Origin: Buxus sempervirens
Taxonomy: Eukaryota; Streptophyta; Magnoliopsida; Buxales; Buxaceae
Length of the DNA: 64,000 nt
NCBI GenBank assembly: GCA_947561395.2
Contig: OX387193.1
Coordinates: forward strand, 13,764,001 to 13,828,000
Direction of reading: 5' to 3'
The notes beneath the pieces are model-generated. The model had not been told where the DNA came from. It saw nothing but the letters and a program-made list of their open reading frames with translations, and did no database searches. How positions within the stretch are numbered: position 1 is the stretch's first letter; every line of letters starts with the position of its first letter. A program made the position numbers and the translations under genes. This document shows, one piece after another, positions 47,721 through 59,610 of the stretch.

Positions 47721-48656
47721 AAAATTAAATGAATGCCTTTTTTATGAAGGCATTTAAATGAATTAAATGATTGAATTTAAATTTATTTTTTAGAAAGCAC
47801 CCCTCCTGTCTTGTATGATGTCATGAGATTACTTGCGTAGCAACACATCCGCTAACAGTAAAATGTTGCTATTTTCAATTATTTTAAAAAATTTATCACT
47901 AATTCTCAATTTAAGATAATTAATTGGCTGGATCTTATTTAGTTGTAAAAAGCGTTTCCCCCAAAATGAAAAATTCGGCCGCCACACATAGAAGGCAGAG
48001 AAATTGGTTTTAAGTGATATTTCTTCTCTTTCTTGAGTTTTCTGTTCTTCAGCATAGATCGATGGTGTTGACAAGCTTAATCTCCATGTTAATTTCATTA
48101 ACACATTTAACATGAGCAAGGTAACATCGAATACTCATCTAAAAATGAATAAAATAAATTGTAGCAACAAAGTTTATCTTAAAATTAAAATTAAGTAATA
48201 TGAATTTCTCTTTCTTTCAATTGAATTATCTCTTATTGGCTTTAATGTAAAGATAACGTCATTGTGAACAAGACAAATATAAATACTTGAGTTAATAGAA
48301 GTAAATAATTTGTTATTACAACATTATAATGAGTATTTCTTTTTCTTTCAAATTCCATATATAAGCATAAGATAATGAGTTATAATATTACGTGAATATA
48401 TCTTTGTTGTGTATTTTGTGATGTTTACAAATATCGTTTCTTTCATATGTATATATTTTACTATAAAAAAAAGTAAGCGTCTTCTTAACATTATACCATT
48501 AGATCATTGAATTAGTTAAATAGTTTTCTACCAATCTAAATAAATGCCGATGAAGAAAGCTCTGAAGGAGTAGTTTGGATTATCAAAAAATATCAAGATT
48601 ACTCATTGTAGGCCTCCTCACCCTAGATTTGAGCAGTTCGATGATTTTTAGATGAA

Positions 48657-48866
48657 ATGCCTCCAACTTTCAGCGGTGCACCTCATAGTGTGCCCACTAT
48701 TCACAAGTGGATTAGAATTCTTGATGATCTTTTGATGTCTATGAGATGCTTCAAGACTTATAAAACGATTCTAGGTAGTATTATGTTAGAGGGAGAAGCG
48801 GATAAATGGTGGCCTGCAATTTCAAAAAAAGGTTTAAAGGCGTATTTCCCCCATGGTGCACATTTG
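48657..48866 (+). pseudogene. Ty3/gypsy gag fragment
   Basis: The frame reads PPTFSGAPHSVPTIHKWIR, then LDDLLMSMRCFKTYK and MLEGEADKWWPA, the conserved Retrotrans_gag core. It stops at 48867-48869 and sequence after that (EMILQQYGSTTN-like in another frame) suggests frameshifts. No LTRs or pol genes are nearby, so this is an isolated relic. Confidence 0.75.
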
Positions 48867-48869
48867 TAG

Positions 48870-50060
48870 AAATGATATTACAACAGTATGGTTCTACAAC
48901 AAATGTTACTCAGAGTGTGGAAGCCTGGCGTCTTTGGCCATGAGAATAAAATCATTACAGTTGTATTTATATGATTTATCTCAAAAGAAAAACAGCAATG
49001 GAGAACTTGTAAATTGATATAGTGTTTTAGAATGTCTCTTTTTTTAATGTACATAATGTTTGTTACTATGTAAATTTTTATTTCTTAATAATATAATGCA
49101 TGTACTCTTTTTCAAACTTAGAACTTTTTATGTCTATATTTTCCATTATTTTTTTTCTCTTTATCTTTCATAACCAAGTATCACATGCAAAATTTTACGA
49201 AAGCTCATGAACCTTCATTACAACTACAATCAATGATTCCTCCTTTCAATGCCTATAACCAATTAGTTAAGTCTATTCACTAAAAAATTAAACTGTTACA
49301 ATTCACTTGACCCGAAAATGATATTTTAAATTGAAATATTAATTACTTTGATGAAAATAGTTCTTACAGAACAATATTTACATGATGCAAATAACAATTC
49401 CAATGTCACGAACGCAAAACAGTGTTTCAATAGTTCCAAATTTAAACTAATAGTTACAAAGTCTTGCGAAAAGTGAAGAATTTTAGGTTATGACAACTGC
49501 CTTTTTAATGAACAATATCATTTTCCTTATCTGTAATGGTGTGATTAGAATTAATTAAATTAATCAGGGCTCATATAAGGTAAATATATTTATTTACATA
49601 AAATTAGAGAAGTAGGTGAAGATGAGCAAAGAATCAGGCACAAAAGAACAAAATATAAATACCTATAAATATAATATTTAGATAAATTATATTTATTTTA
49701 GGTAATTTAATTACATTGTCACTTGAATGATATAACATTTAATTTAGTATATACTAAATTTAAATATAGTATAGTATATTAAAGTGATATACTAATACTA
49801 ATATACTAAATATACTATATTTAGTATATTAATATTAAACTGTATATTATACTAAATACAGTATAAATTTTAATATTAAATATATTTAGTATAATATTGA
49901 ATAAATTTAATGCATTCTGAATTTTTTAAAAATATCACTAATTTATAATTACAATATTTTGGTTATTGGATATGAATTAATTTTAGCATGTATAACTAAT
50001 TAACTATAAACCAATTTAAAAAAAAAAGGGAACGCAGAGAATTGAAATTGAATGACCAAT
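48870..50060. other. AT-rich intergenic, no gene seen
   Basis: No motif or exon structure. 49725-49920 is a dense TAATATACTAAATATA-type low-complexity tract. Confidence 0.45.
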
Positions 50061-50099
50061 TCTTCGCTGTATTAGGCGGCCGAATTCGCCTCTCTAAGA

Positions 50100-51105
50100 T
50101 GAAATTAATTTTAAGTGATACTTTTAAAATATATTCAAGATTTAGTCATATTAGTTTTAAGAATAAGTAAGCGATGACGGTCGACTGCCGTACGTAAAAG
50201 AGGATTTTAAGTGATACTTATAATTATAATTAAGATTCAGTTATATTAATAACGCAACACTTAAAAGTAATTCCAAGCAGTTAAACTTAATGGTAAATGA
50301 GCAACAGAGCATTAAATGCGCACATTTAATGCTCTAACAATTGCTTTTTTGCGCCCGAAATTTGTTTTTATTGTTATTTTTAAAAAATAACTCTGATTCA
50401 AGAGCCAAATTTTGGTAATTAAAAATTAGTGATCCTTTTTATAAATAATTGAGAATGATTATCATTTTTGCCGTTCACATAAGACTTCTTCCAAAAATGC
50501 CCTCAAAACACTTCTTAATCTCATTAAAATATATAACGAACAAATTATTTTACAATTTCTTCTAAACAATCGCTATGAATAACAGAAAAGCCAGAAAAAA
50601 AAATGTCCAAAAAATTAGAAAAGAAGGTGAAATCGAACAAAAAAGTAGGTGTAAAAAGACAAAAAAACGTACAAATTGTTTATTTATATTAGGTAATAGA
50701 TATGTTGTGCTAAATATATTCTGACAAAGGTTTCAAAATCTATAAAATTTATATTACTAATTAAGAAATTAATTTTTATAAGTAGTTTAAGCACTTACAG
50801 TAATTAAAATACTTAGACTTGTAAATCAAAGTATTATACTATAGCATATGATACTCTTGTTTTTAAAAAAAGATTATAATTGATTTTTAAGAGAAAGTTA
50901 TTATTATAATTAATAATACTTAGTTGCAATTGCAATTATAACTATAATGAATTAATATGACGAATAAAATTATTATAATTAATAAAATTACACTGATTCT
51001 CAATTATGTTAAGAAAAGTATAACTAATCCTCATGTATCAATAATTTTATGACTGAATCTGAATTATTTGGAAAAACATTACTTAAAACGAACGCATTTT
51101 AATGC
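50100..51105. mobile_element. nested, diverged relatives of the Mutator-like MITE
   Basis: The left end TTAATTTTAAGTGATACTTTT (50104) and the right end AAACATTACTTAAAACGAA (about 51075) are inverted. Inside are a second TTTTAAGTGATAC start (50203) and a 50400-50580 block matching 47150-47345, including GCCCTCAAAACACTTC. It appears to be a stack of related elements. Exact boundaries and order are unclear. A GGCGGCCGAATT motif at 50075 has an inverted counterpart near 47977. Confidence 0.5.
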
Positions 51106-51408
51106 GAGCCAACGTAGAACCCAAGTGAGCTGGTCTTCAATGTAAATATCGGCGTAGTTAGGGAGAAAAGTGGAACAAAAATGTTACAAAGCAAGTGGGA
51201 GGACTGCCTGGCTAAGTCAGCGTAAATAGCGACACGTTTAAGGACAAAAGCGGAAAAAAGATGTTAGAAACGCAGGTCAAAATGGGAAAAAAAAATCAGG
51301 ACAAAATAAGGACGAAGAGTTTCTTTTATAATAAAAAATAAATAAATAAAAAAATAAATATAATAGGTAATAGAAATAGATAAGATTTGAAGTTATGTTA
51401 GGATCAGC

Positions 51409-51959
51409 TAGGGCTGGCAATGGGTCGGATATATATCCGAATCCGACCCGAATCCGATCCGAAAATCCCAAATCCGATCCGAAAATATAGATCCGTGGTT
51501 CGAATACGGATTTCGGATTTCGGATCCGACCGAATTCGGATCCGAATCCGAATCTGTCCATATCCGATCCGAAAAAGATCCGAACCGAAATCAACATATA
51601 CTTTTCATTAAATCATTGGTAAACTTTGTATAAACCATGGTTGAACTATTCTTATTCATATCTTGCTTTAATATTTATATGGCTCATTAGTTTTGATAAT
51701 TAAAATTTGCTTTAATAGTTAAACTTGACTTTTGAATTTTAAGTTCAAATCGGATCTAATTCGGATCGAATTCGGATTTCGGTTATTTATTCGGTCGAAT
51801 TTCGAATTCGGATACAATATATAAATTCGGTTTCGAATTCGGATTCACATATAAAAGATCCGTCGGATTTCGGATCGAATTCGGATATCGGATTTTTATT
51901 TTCGGTTCGGATTTGGATCATGACAGATCCGTACCGTATTCGACCCGTTGCCAGCCCTA
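51409..51959. mobile_element. hAT MITE, TAGGGCTGGCAA family, copy 1 (551 bp)
   Basis: A perfect 8-bp duplication ggatcagc (51401-51408 and 51960-51967) surrounds TAGGGCTGGCAATGGG and its inverted end. Subterminal GGATCCGA/TCGGATTTCGGAT repeats fold into long stems. A second copy lies at 58684-59212. Confidence 0.92.
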
Positions 51960-52060
51960 GGATCAGCAAGTCCAGTCCAACCCGCACACGTCCTAATCGA
52001 AATATCCAAGGTCACTTTCATCAACCAAAATAACCTACCTAAAGGAATTTGCACGTACGA

Positions 52061-52150
52061 CCCTTTTGGTTTCTGACAATTCAAATATCTCTATGTTTTT
52101 TAAGTCCCTTTTGGTTTCTGACAATTCAAATATCTCTATGTTTTTGAAAT
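52061..52150. repeat. tandem duplication, 45-bp period
   Basis: CCCTTTTGGTTTCTGACAAT followed by TCAAATATCTCTATG starts at 52061 and again at 52106 with almost no change. Confidence 0.85.
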
Positions 52151-52557
52151 GACACTTACCTTCCATCTAATTTTTTCCGTCTACATTACATCACTCCCTT
52201 TTGTATAAATTAAAATTTGAATACCTTTTGATGAATTTAGTCTTCTTTAAATATACGAATTGCGGGATTTTGAGATTTTAATAATAAAAAATTTACTTTT
52301 TTTTTATTAAGGTTTAAAAGTCTTAATAATCAATTAAAAAAAAAGAAAACTATGGAAAAGAGTCACTTTTTGACCTATATTTATAAAAGCATTCTATCAA
52401 AAATCTCATTTTTCATAAACATAAATGACTTGCAAGGCCACTTTACAAAAAAATTAAAAAATAATCACTTTATTGTAGTAAAAAAAATGCTTGTATCCAC
52501 ATATGATCTGCATGTATCCCACGTAAAATGAATTTGTATCCCAAGTAGGATGCGTTC

Positions 52558-52643
52558 GTATTCTATGTTAGCAAGCTTGTGTCCTACATCCAATGTGTTT
52601 GTATTCTATGTTAGCAAGCTTGTGTCCTACATCCAATGTGTTC
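52558..52643. repeat. tandem duplication, 43-bp period
   Basis: GTATTCTATGTTAGCAAGCT followed by TGTGTCCTACATCCAATGTG occurs twice, at 52558 and 52601. Preceding GTATCCCA(A)GTA units (52500-52550) look like more diverged relatives. Confidence 0.85.
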
Positions 52644-53141
52644 GTGTCCCAAATAAGTTGATCCTCTAATTTAATTATTTTTGAATGTGATCTAGTAATT
52701 TAATTAATTATTTCTAAAAAAGTGTCCTTTTTAGAAAATAAGTTTTTTATGGACTGTTTTATAGATACCAGCAAAAAATTGATGCCTTTTCATAATTTTC
52801 GCCCATTAAAAAATAATAGGTGATTTTATTATTTTAATTTTAAAATTTTATTATTTGAAAAATAAAAAATTGAAAATGGATAAAATAATCAAATTACATT
52901 TTATAACCCTGACAAGAAGCCAGGTAAATGTCATCAATTTTAGAAAACTCATGAGAAGGATCTACAGCTATAGAAATCATAAGGGACTAGGAGTCCTAGT
53001 CCAAGACTATCTTCATCAACCAACGTAACCTTCTCATTATATAACCTGGTGAGAATCGATTACACAATCCCACAACTCTTCCTTTTCTTCGTTCCAACAA
53101 AATACGTACGAAAGCTCAAGAACCATCAAAAGCTTCCATCA

Positions 53142-55462
53142 ATGGCAGATCTCAATAACCCTCTTGTGGTGACGAATATCATCACCTCATTATCGTCTCT
53201 GCTACAGCGAGTGGCTGGATCGAACGACGCTCTTCTTTATCGCCAACCCCAGGAGCTTTCAATCTTTCACGGCCCGATTCCATGCACCATCCCCATTCGG
53301 AGCTATCTTGAGAGGCTCTTTAAGTACGCCAACTGCAGTCCTTCTTGCCTCGTGGTGACTTACGCGTATCTTGATCGTTTTGCAGCTTTAAAGTCGCCTT
53401 TGATCATCAACTCCCACACCGTCCATCGACTGCTCCTCATTAGCTTCATGCTTGCTGTTAAATTCCTGGATGACATGTGAGTCTTTGTGAGCAAATCGAT
53501 CGAAATCTTGAGCCTTTTTCACCTGCATGCGCGTTATTTCTTTCTTTTGGTTTATGGGTTTCGTAAATCCATTGAAATCTTGAGGTTTTCTCGTACGTGT
53601 GCGTTACTTCTTTCTTTCGTCTTCTGGGTTTTGTAAATCCATTGAAATCTTGAGGTTTTCTCGTGCGCTTTCTTTCTTTCTTTTGTTTTCTGGGGTTCAA
53701 TTGATTTGTATGTGTGTGTTTTTCCTTTCCTTTTTCTAGTTTGGGTTTTGCTTCTTGAAGCCTTTTTTATCCGTCGTCTTCATCGCTTTATCAAAAATAT
53801 TATAGTATTCTGTCAATCCACTGATCCCACCAGCTTATAGTATATTGTCTGCTTTGGCTTCCCTGGGCTTCATGGTTTTGTTTGTAGGTTTTACCCAAAA
53901 AACTTCTTTGCCAGAGGAAATCATAAAACTACACATATGGACCTTCACTTTCTCCTCCACGAAGAATGTGGGATCAGAGTATCTCACATGCTTCCTTCTT
54001 GTTAAATTTAGACATGACATGCATGTGTCTTACTAAACAAATCCATTGAAATCTTGAGCTGTTCTCGTGAGTTCTTTCTTTTTGTTTTTGGGGTTTTGAA
54101 AGAATTGTGATTCTTTTCTTTTTCATTTTAGTTTACTTGTTTTTATATGTTGAATATATAGGTTTTAGTTCTCATCTGTATCTCTTCATAAGAAATATTA
54201 TATGGGTTTTCTTTTTTTGATTTTATTTTCACTATCTTTTTGTTTCAATGAAATTGTCTGCCTTGGTTCCCTGTCTTGCTCCCTGTAGTGACTGTGATAT
54301 GCTGCCATGTGGAGCATCTCACGGTCATCCTTTTGTGAATGTTATAAATGTTTTAGGTGGGCCCCACATAGAAAAAACATTGGCCATGAGATGCTCCACA
54401 TGACAGCATCTCATGGCCACATCAAGGAGCAAATCAGTAAAGTATGGCAGACGATATGCTTCCATTAGAAAGGTTATAGGGAGCTTTTCGTTTAACGAGG
54501 TTTACAATTCAGTAATAGTTGTTACAAGTCTTATTAGGAGGTTTACTAGTCCTTTTATATGGTTTATAGTTGTTCTCTTTCCCTTAATTTTAATATATCC
54601 TTCATTATTCATCAAAAAAAAAAAAATCTGTAAATCGACAAGTGCAAGTCTTTGAACAAGGCTTACAAGTTTTACTTCACTGATCAAGAGATTGTGAAAG
54701 GACATTTTTATCAACAGATTTAGTCTTTTAGCACCCATTGGTAAATTTTTTTTTTAAAAAAAATACAAAATTTATATCTGTATTTTGAAAATTGTTGGTA
54801 AAGTTTTTACCCGTGGTTATACACCAGCAGTAATTATTTTATCAAAAATTGTTTTTTTCACAGTAAAATAGCAACTGTTATAAATATTTTTAAAAGTATC
54901 ACTATTTTCTAATTACCGAGAATTGAATAACTGAATCTGAAATATATATTTTAAAAAGTATCGCAGAAAACCAATTTCCCCCCTAAGAAATGCTAAGGCT
55001 GTCATGGAAGGGCTCTAAATAAAAATTCAAAAATAATTTCCAAATTAAAACACTAGATTCATTATCAATTTAATCAAAAAGATTTATCACTAATTTGATT
55101 ATATATATATATTGCTGATAATCCCAATCTATATTTTTGTTGAAATTTGCAGACATTACAGCAATGCTTACTTTGCAAAAGTTGGAGGACTTGACACCGA
55201 ACAAATGAACCTTCTTGAAGTGGAGTTCTTATTTGGTTCACTCTTTCGGATGAATGTGAACCTCACCAGTTTCCACAAGTACTGTTCCTCCCTCCAAAGG
55301 GAGCTGGTCCTGACTTCCCCTCTGCGTGTAGTCCAATCTCCTCTAAACTTGGCCAGGGGACTACAACTTCACTGTTGCATAAATGAAGATGAAAGCACCC
55401 ATCGCAGAAAACTCCGCTATCCAAAAGCTTCTCATGTATTTTTTGGTTTCCAGGGTTGGTGA
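53142..55462 (+). CDS. P/U-type cyclin (CYCU/CYCP family)
   Basis: A small cyclin of 214 aa expected to bind a CDK. Exons 53142-53476 and 55153-55462 join across a split codon (AT|A) to give KFLDDIHYSNAYFAKVGG. The ATG at 53142 (MADLNNPLV) is preferred over an in-frame upstream ATG at 53049 because the plant family starts this way. The cyclin core runs from about residue 53 (RSYLERLFKYANCSPSCLVV) through YAYLDRF and VHRLLLISFMLAVKFLDD to NLLEVEFLF (about 140). Homologues in Arabidopsis are about 200-220 aa. The 1676-bp intron contains tandem repeats, a foldback element and a MITE piece. Subfamily assignment (CYCU1-4) is not settled, and the last 40 residues look lineage-specific. Confidence 0.9.
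53493..53705. repeat. intronic tandem repeat, 70-72-bp period, 3 copies
   Basis: Units begin AAATC(C/G)ATTGAAATCTTGAG at 53493, 53565 and 53635. A fourth related unit stands alone near 54038. All are inside the cyclin intron. Confidence 0.8.
54288..54420. mobile_element. short foldback MITE in cyclin intron
   Basis: 40-bp arms at 54288-54327 and 54381-54420 are inverted with about 33 of 40 matches (shared core CATGTGGAGCATCTCA). The loop is about 53 bp. No target duplication was identified. Confidence 0.65.
54830..54985. mobile_element. partial Mutator-like MITE in cyclin intron
   Basis: AAGTATCACTATTTTCTAAT and AAGTATCGCAGAAAACCAATTTCCC match the two-layered right end of the 359-bp family. 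The left half is missing or unrecognisable. Confidence 0.55.
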
Positions 55463-56483
55463 TGAGAGAAATATGTACATATGGATTATGGAGTGTCGAT
55501 TGTGGTTGTCTTTCTCTTCTACAGGTTTTAGTGTCTTATAATGGGACATTGCATGTGCTTCAATGCCCAATTAATGGGGAAAGCTGTTTTATAGGTACTA
55601 TGATGTAGTTAGTAGATTAGTGTGATGATCTTGTGTTGGTGAAATGAACCATGTTTGCGGGCGAAATCCCAATCATCCAATCAATGGGTGGTCATCTATA
55701 ATACTATAATGCTATTTTGGTTTGTTTGGAAGTTGCTTTTGTAAATCTTTAAATACTCCTATATCTCTCAAAAAGCTACACACCCATTATTATACTAGAA
55801 CATTTTTTTGGACTTCTATATTCTTTAACAACTACTTGTTCATGATTTTATATAATATGTTAGGGTTAAGTGGGCACTTGCCACCCCAATTATAATTTGT
55901 GCAAAGGTAATCAATGCATGAGCACTATAATGTTTAAGGTTTAATGATAGAGCCTTTTAACATTCATATTCAAGGCTTGGGTTTGAAAGCCACCATTACC
56001 AGAACAAAAGTCCATCTTTATTAGAACAAGGGGGTGTGCTCAACCGATTACCTCGAGCCGAGGCAATACAAGTTGCTCAAGTTGCCGCTATATACCAAGT
56101 AATGGTGTGAGTAACCGAACATTGATTTTAATAATAAGAATGATCAATGGGCAGATGGTATGTAGTTTATACACTACATGGCAAAGTTGAATCTACTAAA
56201 TTGTTGAGTAATTTTGGATTGAAGAATCTTCAACTCCCACAGCTGATCTTTAGATTTCAGGTTTCAGAAATGGAAACAGCTTTCAAACAAGACCCCAAAC
56301 AAGTAGTATAAGCCCAAGGTGATGAAATTTCAATCCATGATTTATTCCAAGTATCAGTACATTATAACCTGATATGAGCTTCTTAGGACTCAAGTCTAAA
56401 GGGAAATTTATTTTTTTACAATTGAATCCAACAATCATCTGCAGGAATTTGGGTGCAGAAGATTTAAATTGATCTTTCAACAT
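55463..56483. other. cyclin 3' UTR and intergenic
   Basis: No gene is recognised. A 66-codon minus frame at 56283-56483 adjoins the SUVH-like remnant but has no recognisable domain. Confidence 0.4.
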
Positions 56484-58480
56484 TGTTTCTTCTTCTTGCT
56501 GAGCTTCTTATGGATGACCTGGAATAGATGTAAAGTCTCCCTGACAGCTTTTCGGATAACAAATGCTTCAGAATCCTCACCTTTACTGACACAGTAGAGA
56601 GCTAAAGGGAATCAAGCTTACATCAAATTCTCAAGATCTTTGAATCAGGGGAACAGCATTTTTATAATTGTCATCATCTTTCAGTAAGTCTTCTTCATCC
56701 CTCAAAACCACTTGACTGGTTCCTTGATCGGAAGTTTCTTTCAATGTCGTATTTATTCCATAGGCCTCTTCATCCTTCTTTTGATGGAACTGGGTTCAGC
56801 TATGCATTTGCCTTTGTTTTCATGTCCCTTTCCAATGTTACTTTCCGTACCAGTGGTCAGGTTGGATTTGGAGGCTCTTCTTCTCCCTTTCCTCCAAGGG
56901 CAGAATGGAGCAGCCCTAAGAGCCAGCACTACCTCCCTCCCATCTGGAGATTTCAAACCCATGGAATCTTCTTTTTGGAATTTATTTGAAGAACCAATTC
57001 CATATTCTGACTTGCGAAGGAAATCGCGTTTAACACTCTTGTTCTTGCAGTGTTTTGTAGATCCCTTCTCCATTTTCACCTCCTTCATTTCCAACAGTTT
57101 CTCAAAGTTCATGCATAAATTTGGGCCTGGTTGAGACAGATTACTCTTATGTGGATGTTTATCCCTGAATTGCTTTGTATTTCCTTCTTTCAACCTACTC
57201 CCAGAATATATTCCAGATTGAAATTCTTCATCTTCCTGTTTGAAGTCACCCTGAGGAGATGTTCCAACTAGAAAATCAATCCTTTCATTGTGAATATCTC
57301 CATATTTAACTCGAAATTTATTCTCGGCTTCCATGGGGTCAAGCTGTTTAAATTTTTCCTCAAGATCGCTTCCTTCCAGATCTTCATATCTGATTTCTTT
57401 AACATCAGCCTTAACTATCCCTTCTGATACTCTGTTTTTAGCACTGGACATTCTGTCGCCCAAACTCCCATTTCCAGATGAAGCAACAGCTTTCAGGCAA
57501 TCATCCCTAACAAAAGGTGCACTGTTTCTTTCAAAACCATGAGGGAAACTTCTGATAGCTGAGACTTTTGTCCGTGGAGGATAATTTCTAGTAAAAATCT
57601 TCTCCCTAACTTGGGAGTCAGCCAATCTCAAACCACTCTCAGATAATACATTCACTTTGAGCCCTAACGTTTTGGACAAATTAATCGATTCTGTCAGATC
57701 CACATTTTTAGTTGGCTGATCTAGAGCCACTGATTTCTGGGCCAATACCGTTTGAACTGAATTTTCCAATGTTTGAGATGTTCCAATCACCGCAGATTCC
57801 ACGGTAGTAGTGTTGTTGGCCTTGGCTTTCACATTATTAGCACCAACAACAACAAAATCTTCATTTGGTTTTCCATTGATTGTATCCGAATTTCGTCCGC
57901 AGCGTGGAGGGAAATCACGGATAGCAGAAATCTTTCGCCTCTTATACTTCATCAGACCATTAGCAATACATCACTGCAACCAGTTTCGAACTACCGTTTC
58001 GTCGAGTCCTCGGCATTGATCAAAACACCACTCAGTCGTTCTTTCAGCAAAAATGAATCAGTACAAAACCTTTACAATATAGCATTTTTGTAACTGAAGA
58101 ACTACAAATGAAAGATAAAGATAAACAAGTCTCATGATCTGATCCTCATCCAAAAGCAAGAAAACCGGTCAACAGATGTATCAAACGGTTATATAAACAA
58201 GGAATACCATGAGCTGCATTAAAGATCTATTGATTCGATTTAACAGATCCGGAAATTCACTGAAGAGGAACCCTAATTATCAAGGAGATTGGAAAGAAAA
58301 CAATAAGAGAAAGAAGCTTACCGATTACGAGAAAGATTCTAGGGCTTTTCTTATTGTTTTGTTCTCCATCTCCATTTGATGACCGAAAACAGAAACTTCT
58401 CCATTGGTTTTGGCATTTGGTGCAAGCTTTGCGTGCGGGTCTTCGAACTTCACATGGAGGATTTCAAATGCAACAGAGAT
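56484..58480 (-). pseudogene. truncated SUVH5/6-like histone methyltransferase copy
   Basis: On the minus strand a first exon ends at 58322 with CG|GTAAGC. A 348-bp intron ends at 57974 and the main exon begins at 57973. Its ATG at 57952 opens a 399-codon frame starting MKYKRRKISAIRDFPPRCGR, with a second AIRSFPHGFERNSA repeat, as in the N termini of SUVH5/SUVH6 H3K9 methyltransferases. The frame stops at 56753-56755. Beyond it, shifted frames still show VVLRDEEDLLKDDDNY, FDVSLIPFSS and then AVRETLHLFQVIHKKL, which precedes the SRA domain in the family. No SRA, pre-SET or SET follows. It cannot encode an active methyltransferase. The long frame could in principle still yield an N-terminal fragment. 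Confidence 0.8.
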
Positions 58481-58497
58481 ATCGTTTCATTTTGAAC

Positions 58498-58637
58498 GTG
58501 GGAATGATTTGGTACTTGGCTCCTATAAAGAAGTTGTATATCTACGACATAAACGTAAAAAAAAATCTACGACATAAATGTGGGAATGATGTAGTACTTT
58601 GCCGCTATAAAGAAGTAAGAAGTTGTATATCTACCAC
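58498..58637. repeat. direct duplication, about 82-bp period
   Basis: GTGGGAATGAT...CTATAAAGAAG...TTGTATATCTAC occurs at 58498 and 58580 with small changes, just upstream of the SUVH-like first exon (minus). Confidence 0.7.
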
Positions 58638-58667
58638 ATGATTAACGGAAGACTAATGGATGATCTA

Positions 58668-59610
58668 GGAATGGCAATGGGGCTAGGGCTGTCAATGGGT
58701 CGGATAAAGATCCGGATCCTACTGAATTCGACCTGATTATCTGAATATGGATCTTAGCTTTAGATCCGATTATCCAAATAAGATCGGATTATCCGAATCT
58801 GATTATATTCGAATTCCAATATGGTATTGCCAATATTCGACCCGATAAAGATCCAACCGTTTATTTTGTATATATATTATGTTTTTTAATGCCTTTTTAA
58901 GTCTTTTTTATATATTAGTATAGAAGAAATAAAGGTTTTATATAATATTTATTGATTTAAGGTCATAATATAAGACAAATTTGAATTACTACAACCTTAT
59001 TTAATCCACTAACTTAAGGTTTATAATATCTTAATTTTTTTCCATATATAATGTAATCAGATTCGGATATCGAATAATTGGTCGGATTCAAATTTGGATC
59101 GAATTCGGTATTAGATATGAAAGATCCGTCGGATAATCGGTTCGAATTCGGATATCGGATCGAATTCGGATCTTAGCAGATCTGTACCGTATTTGACCTG
59201 TTTACAGCCCTAAATGGGGCGGCTTAAATGGGTAACCCACCCGTCCCTGATGGATAGGGTTTGGTATAGCTAAATCTGGGTTAGGGATGGGTTCGGGTTT
59301 AGTCCAACATGCCCCAATCCTACTCCAAACTCCACCTTCTTGTATGAAATTATCATTTAAAATGGGTTTAAAATATTATTTTTATGTATCATATATAACA
59401 ATACATGTTTTATTAATATATCTATTATTAATACATATATTCTATTCAAAAAATGTTTTTTTTATACATTATATATTCAAACTAGGTCAAACGCACCCTG
59501 CTCCGTTACTAACCGATAGTGGCAGTTTAGGGCTTGGCATTACCTAAACTCATATAGGGGCAAATTCGGGTTCACCAAAACCCGCCTCAAACCCATCCCG
59601 TTGCCATCCG
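58668..59610. mobile_element. older outer MITE interrupted by the hAT copy
   Basis: GGAATGGCAATGGGGC at the left and CATCCCGTTGCCATCC at the right are inverted. Inner CCCACCC / GGGTTCGGG motifs resemble the remnant at 31082-31370. No target duplication was confirmed. Confidence 0.45.
58684..59212. mobile_element. hAT MITE, TAGGGCTGGCAA family, copy 2 (529 bp)
   Basis: A perfect 8-bp duplication aatggggc (58676-58683 and 59213-59220). The ends TAGGGCTGTCAATGGG and TAGGGCTGTAAACAGG (complemented) match copy 1 at 51409. Shared subterminal block GATCCGTCGGAT. Its target site lies within an older element (about 58668-59610) whose ends are GGATGGCAA-like. Confidence 0.92.

Noticed and set aside
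53049-53141. Upstream in-frame ATG for the cyclin
   Set aside because: The 31 added residues do not resemble the family N terminus. The ATG at 53142 (MADLNNP) does.
56753-57952. Intact 399-aa gene on the minus strand
   Set aside because: The frame is long, but family sequence continues after its stop in shifted frames and the SRA/SET half is missing, so it is a truncated pseudogene.
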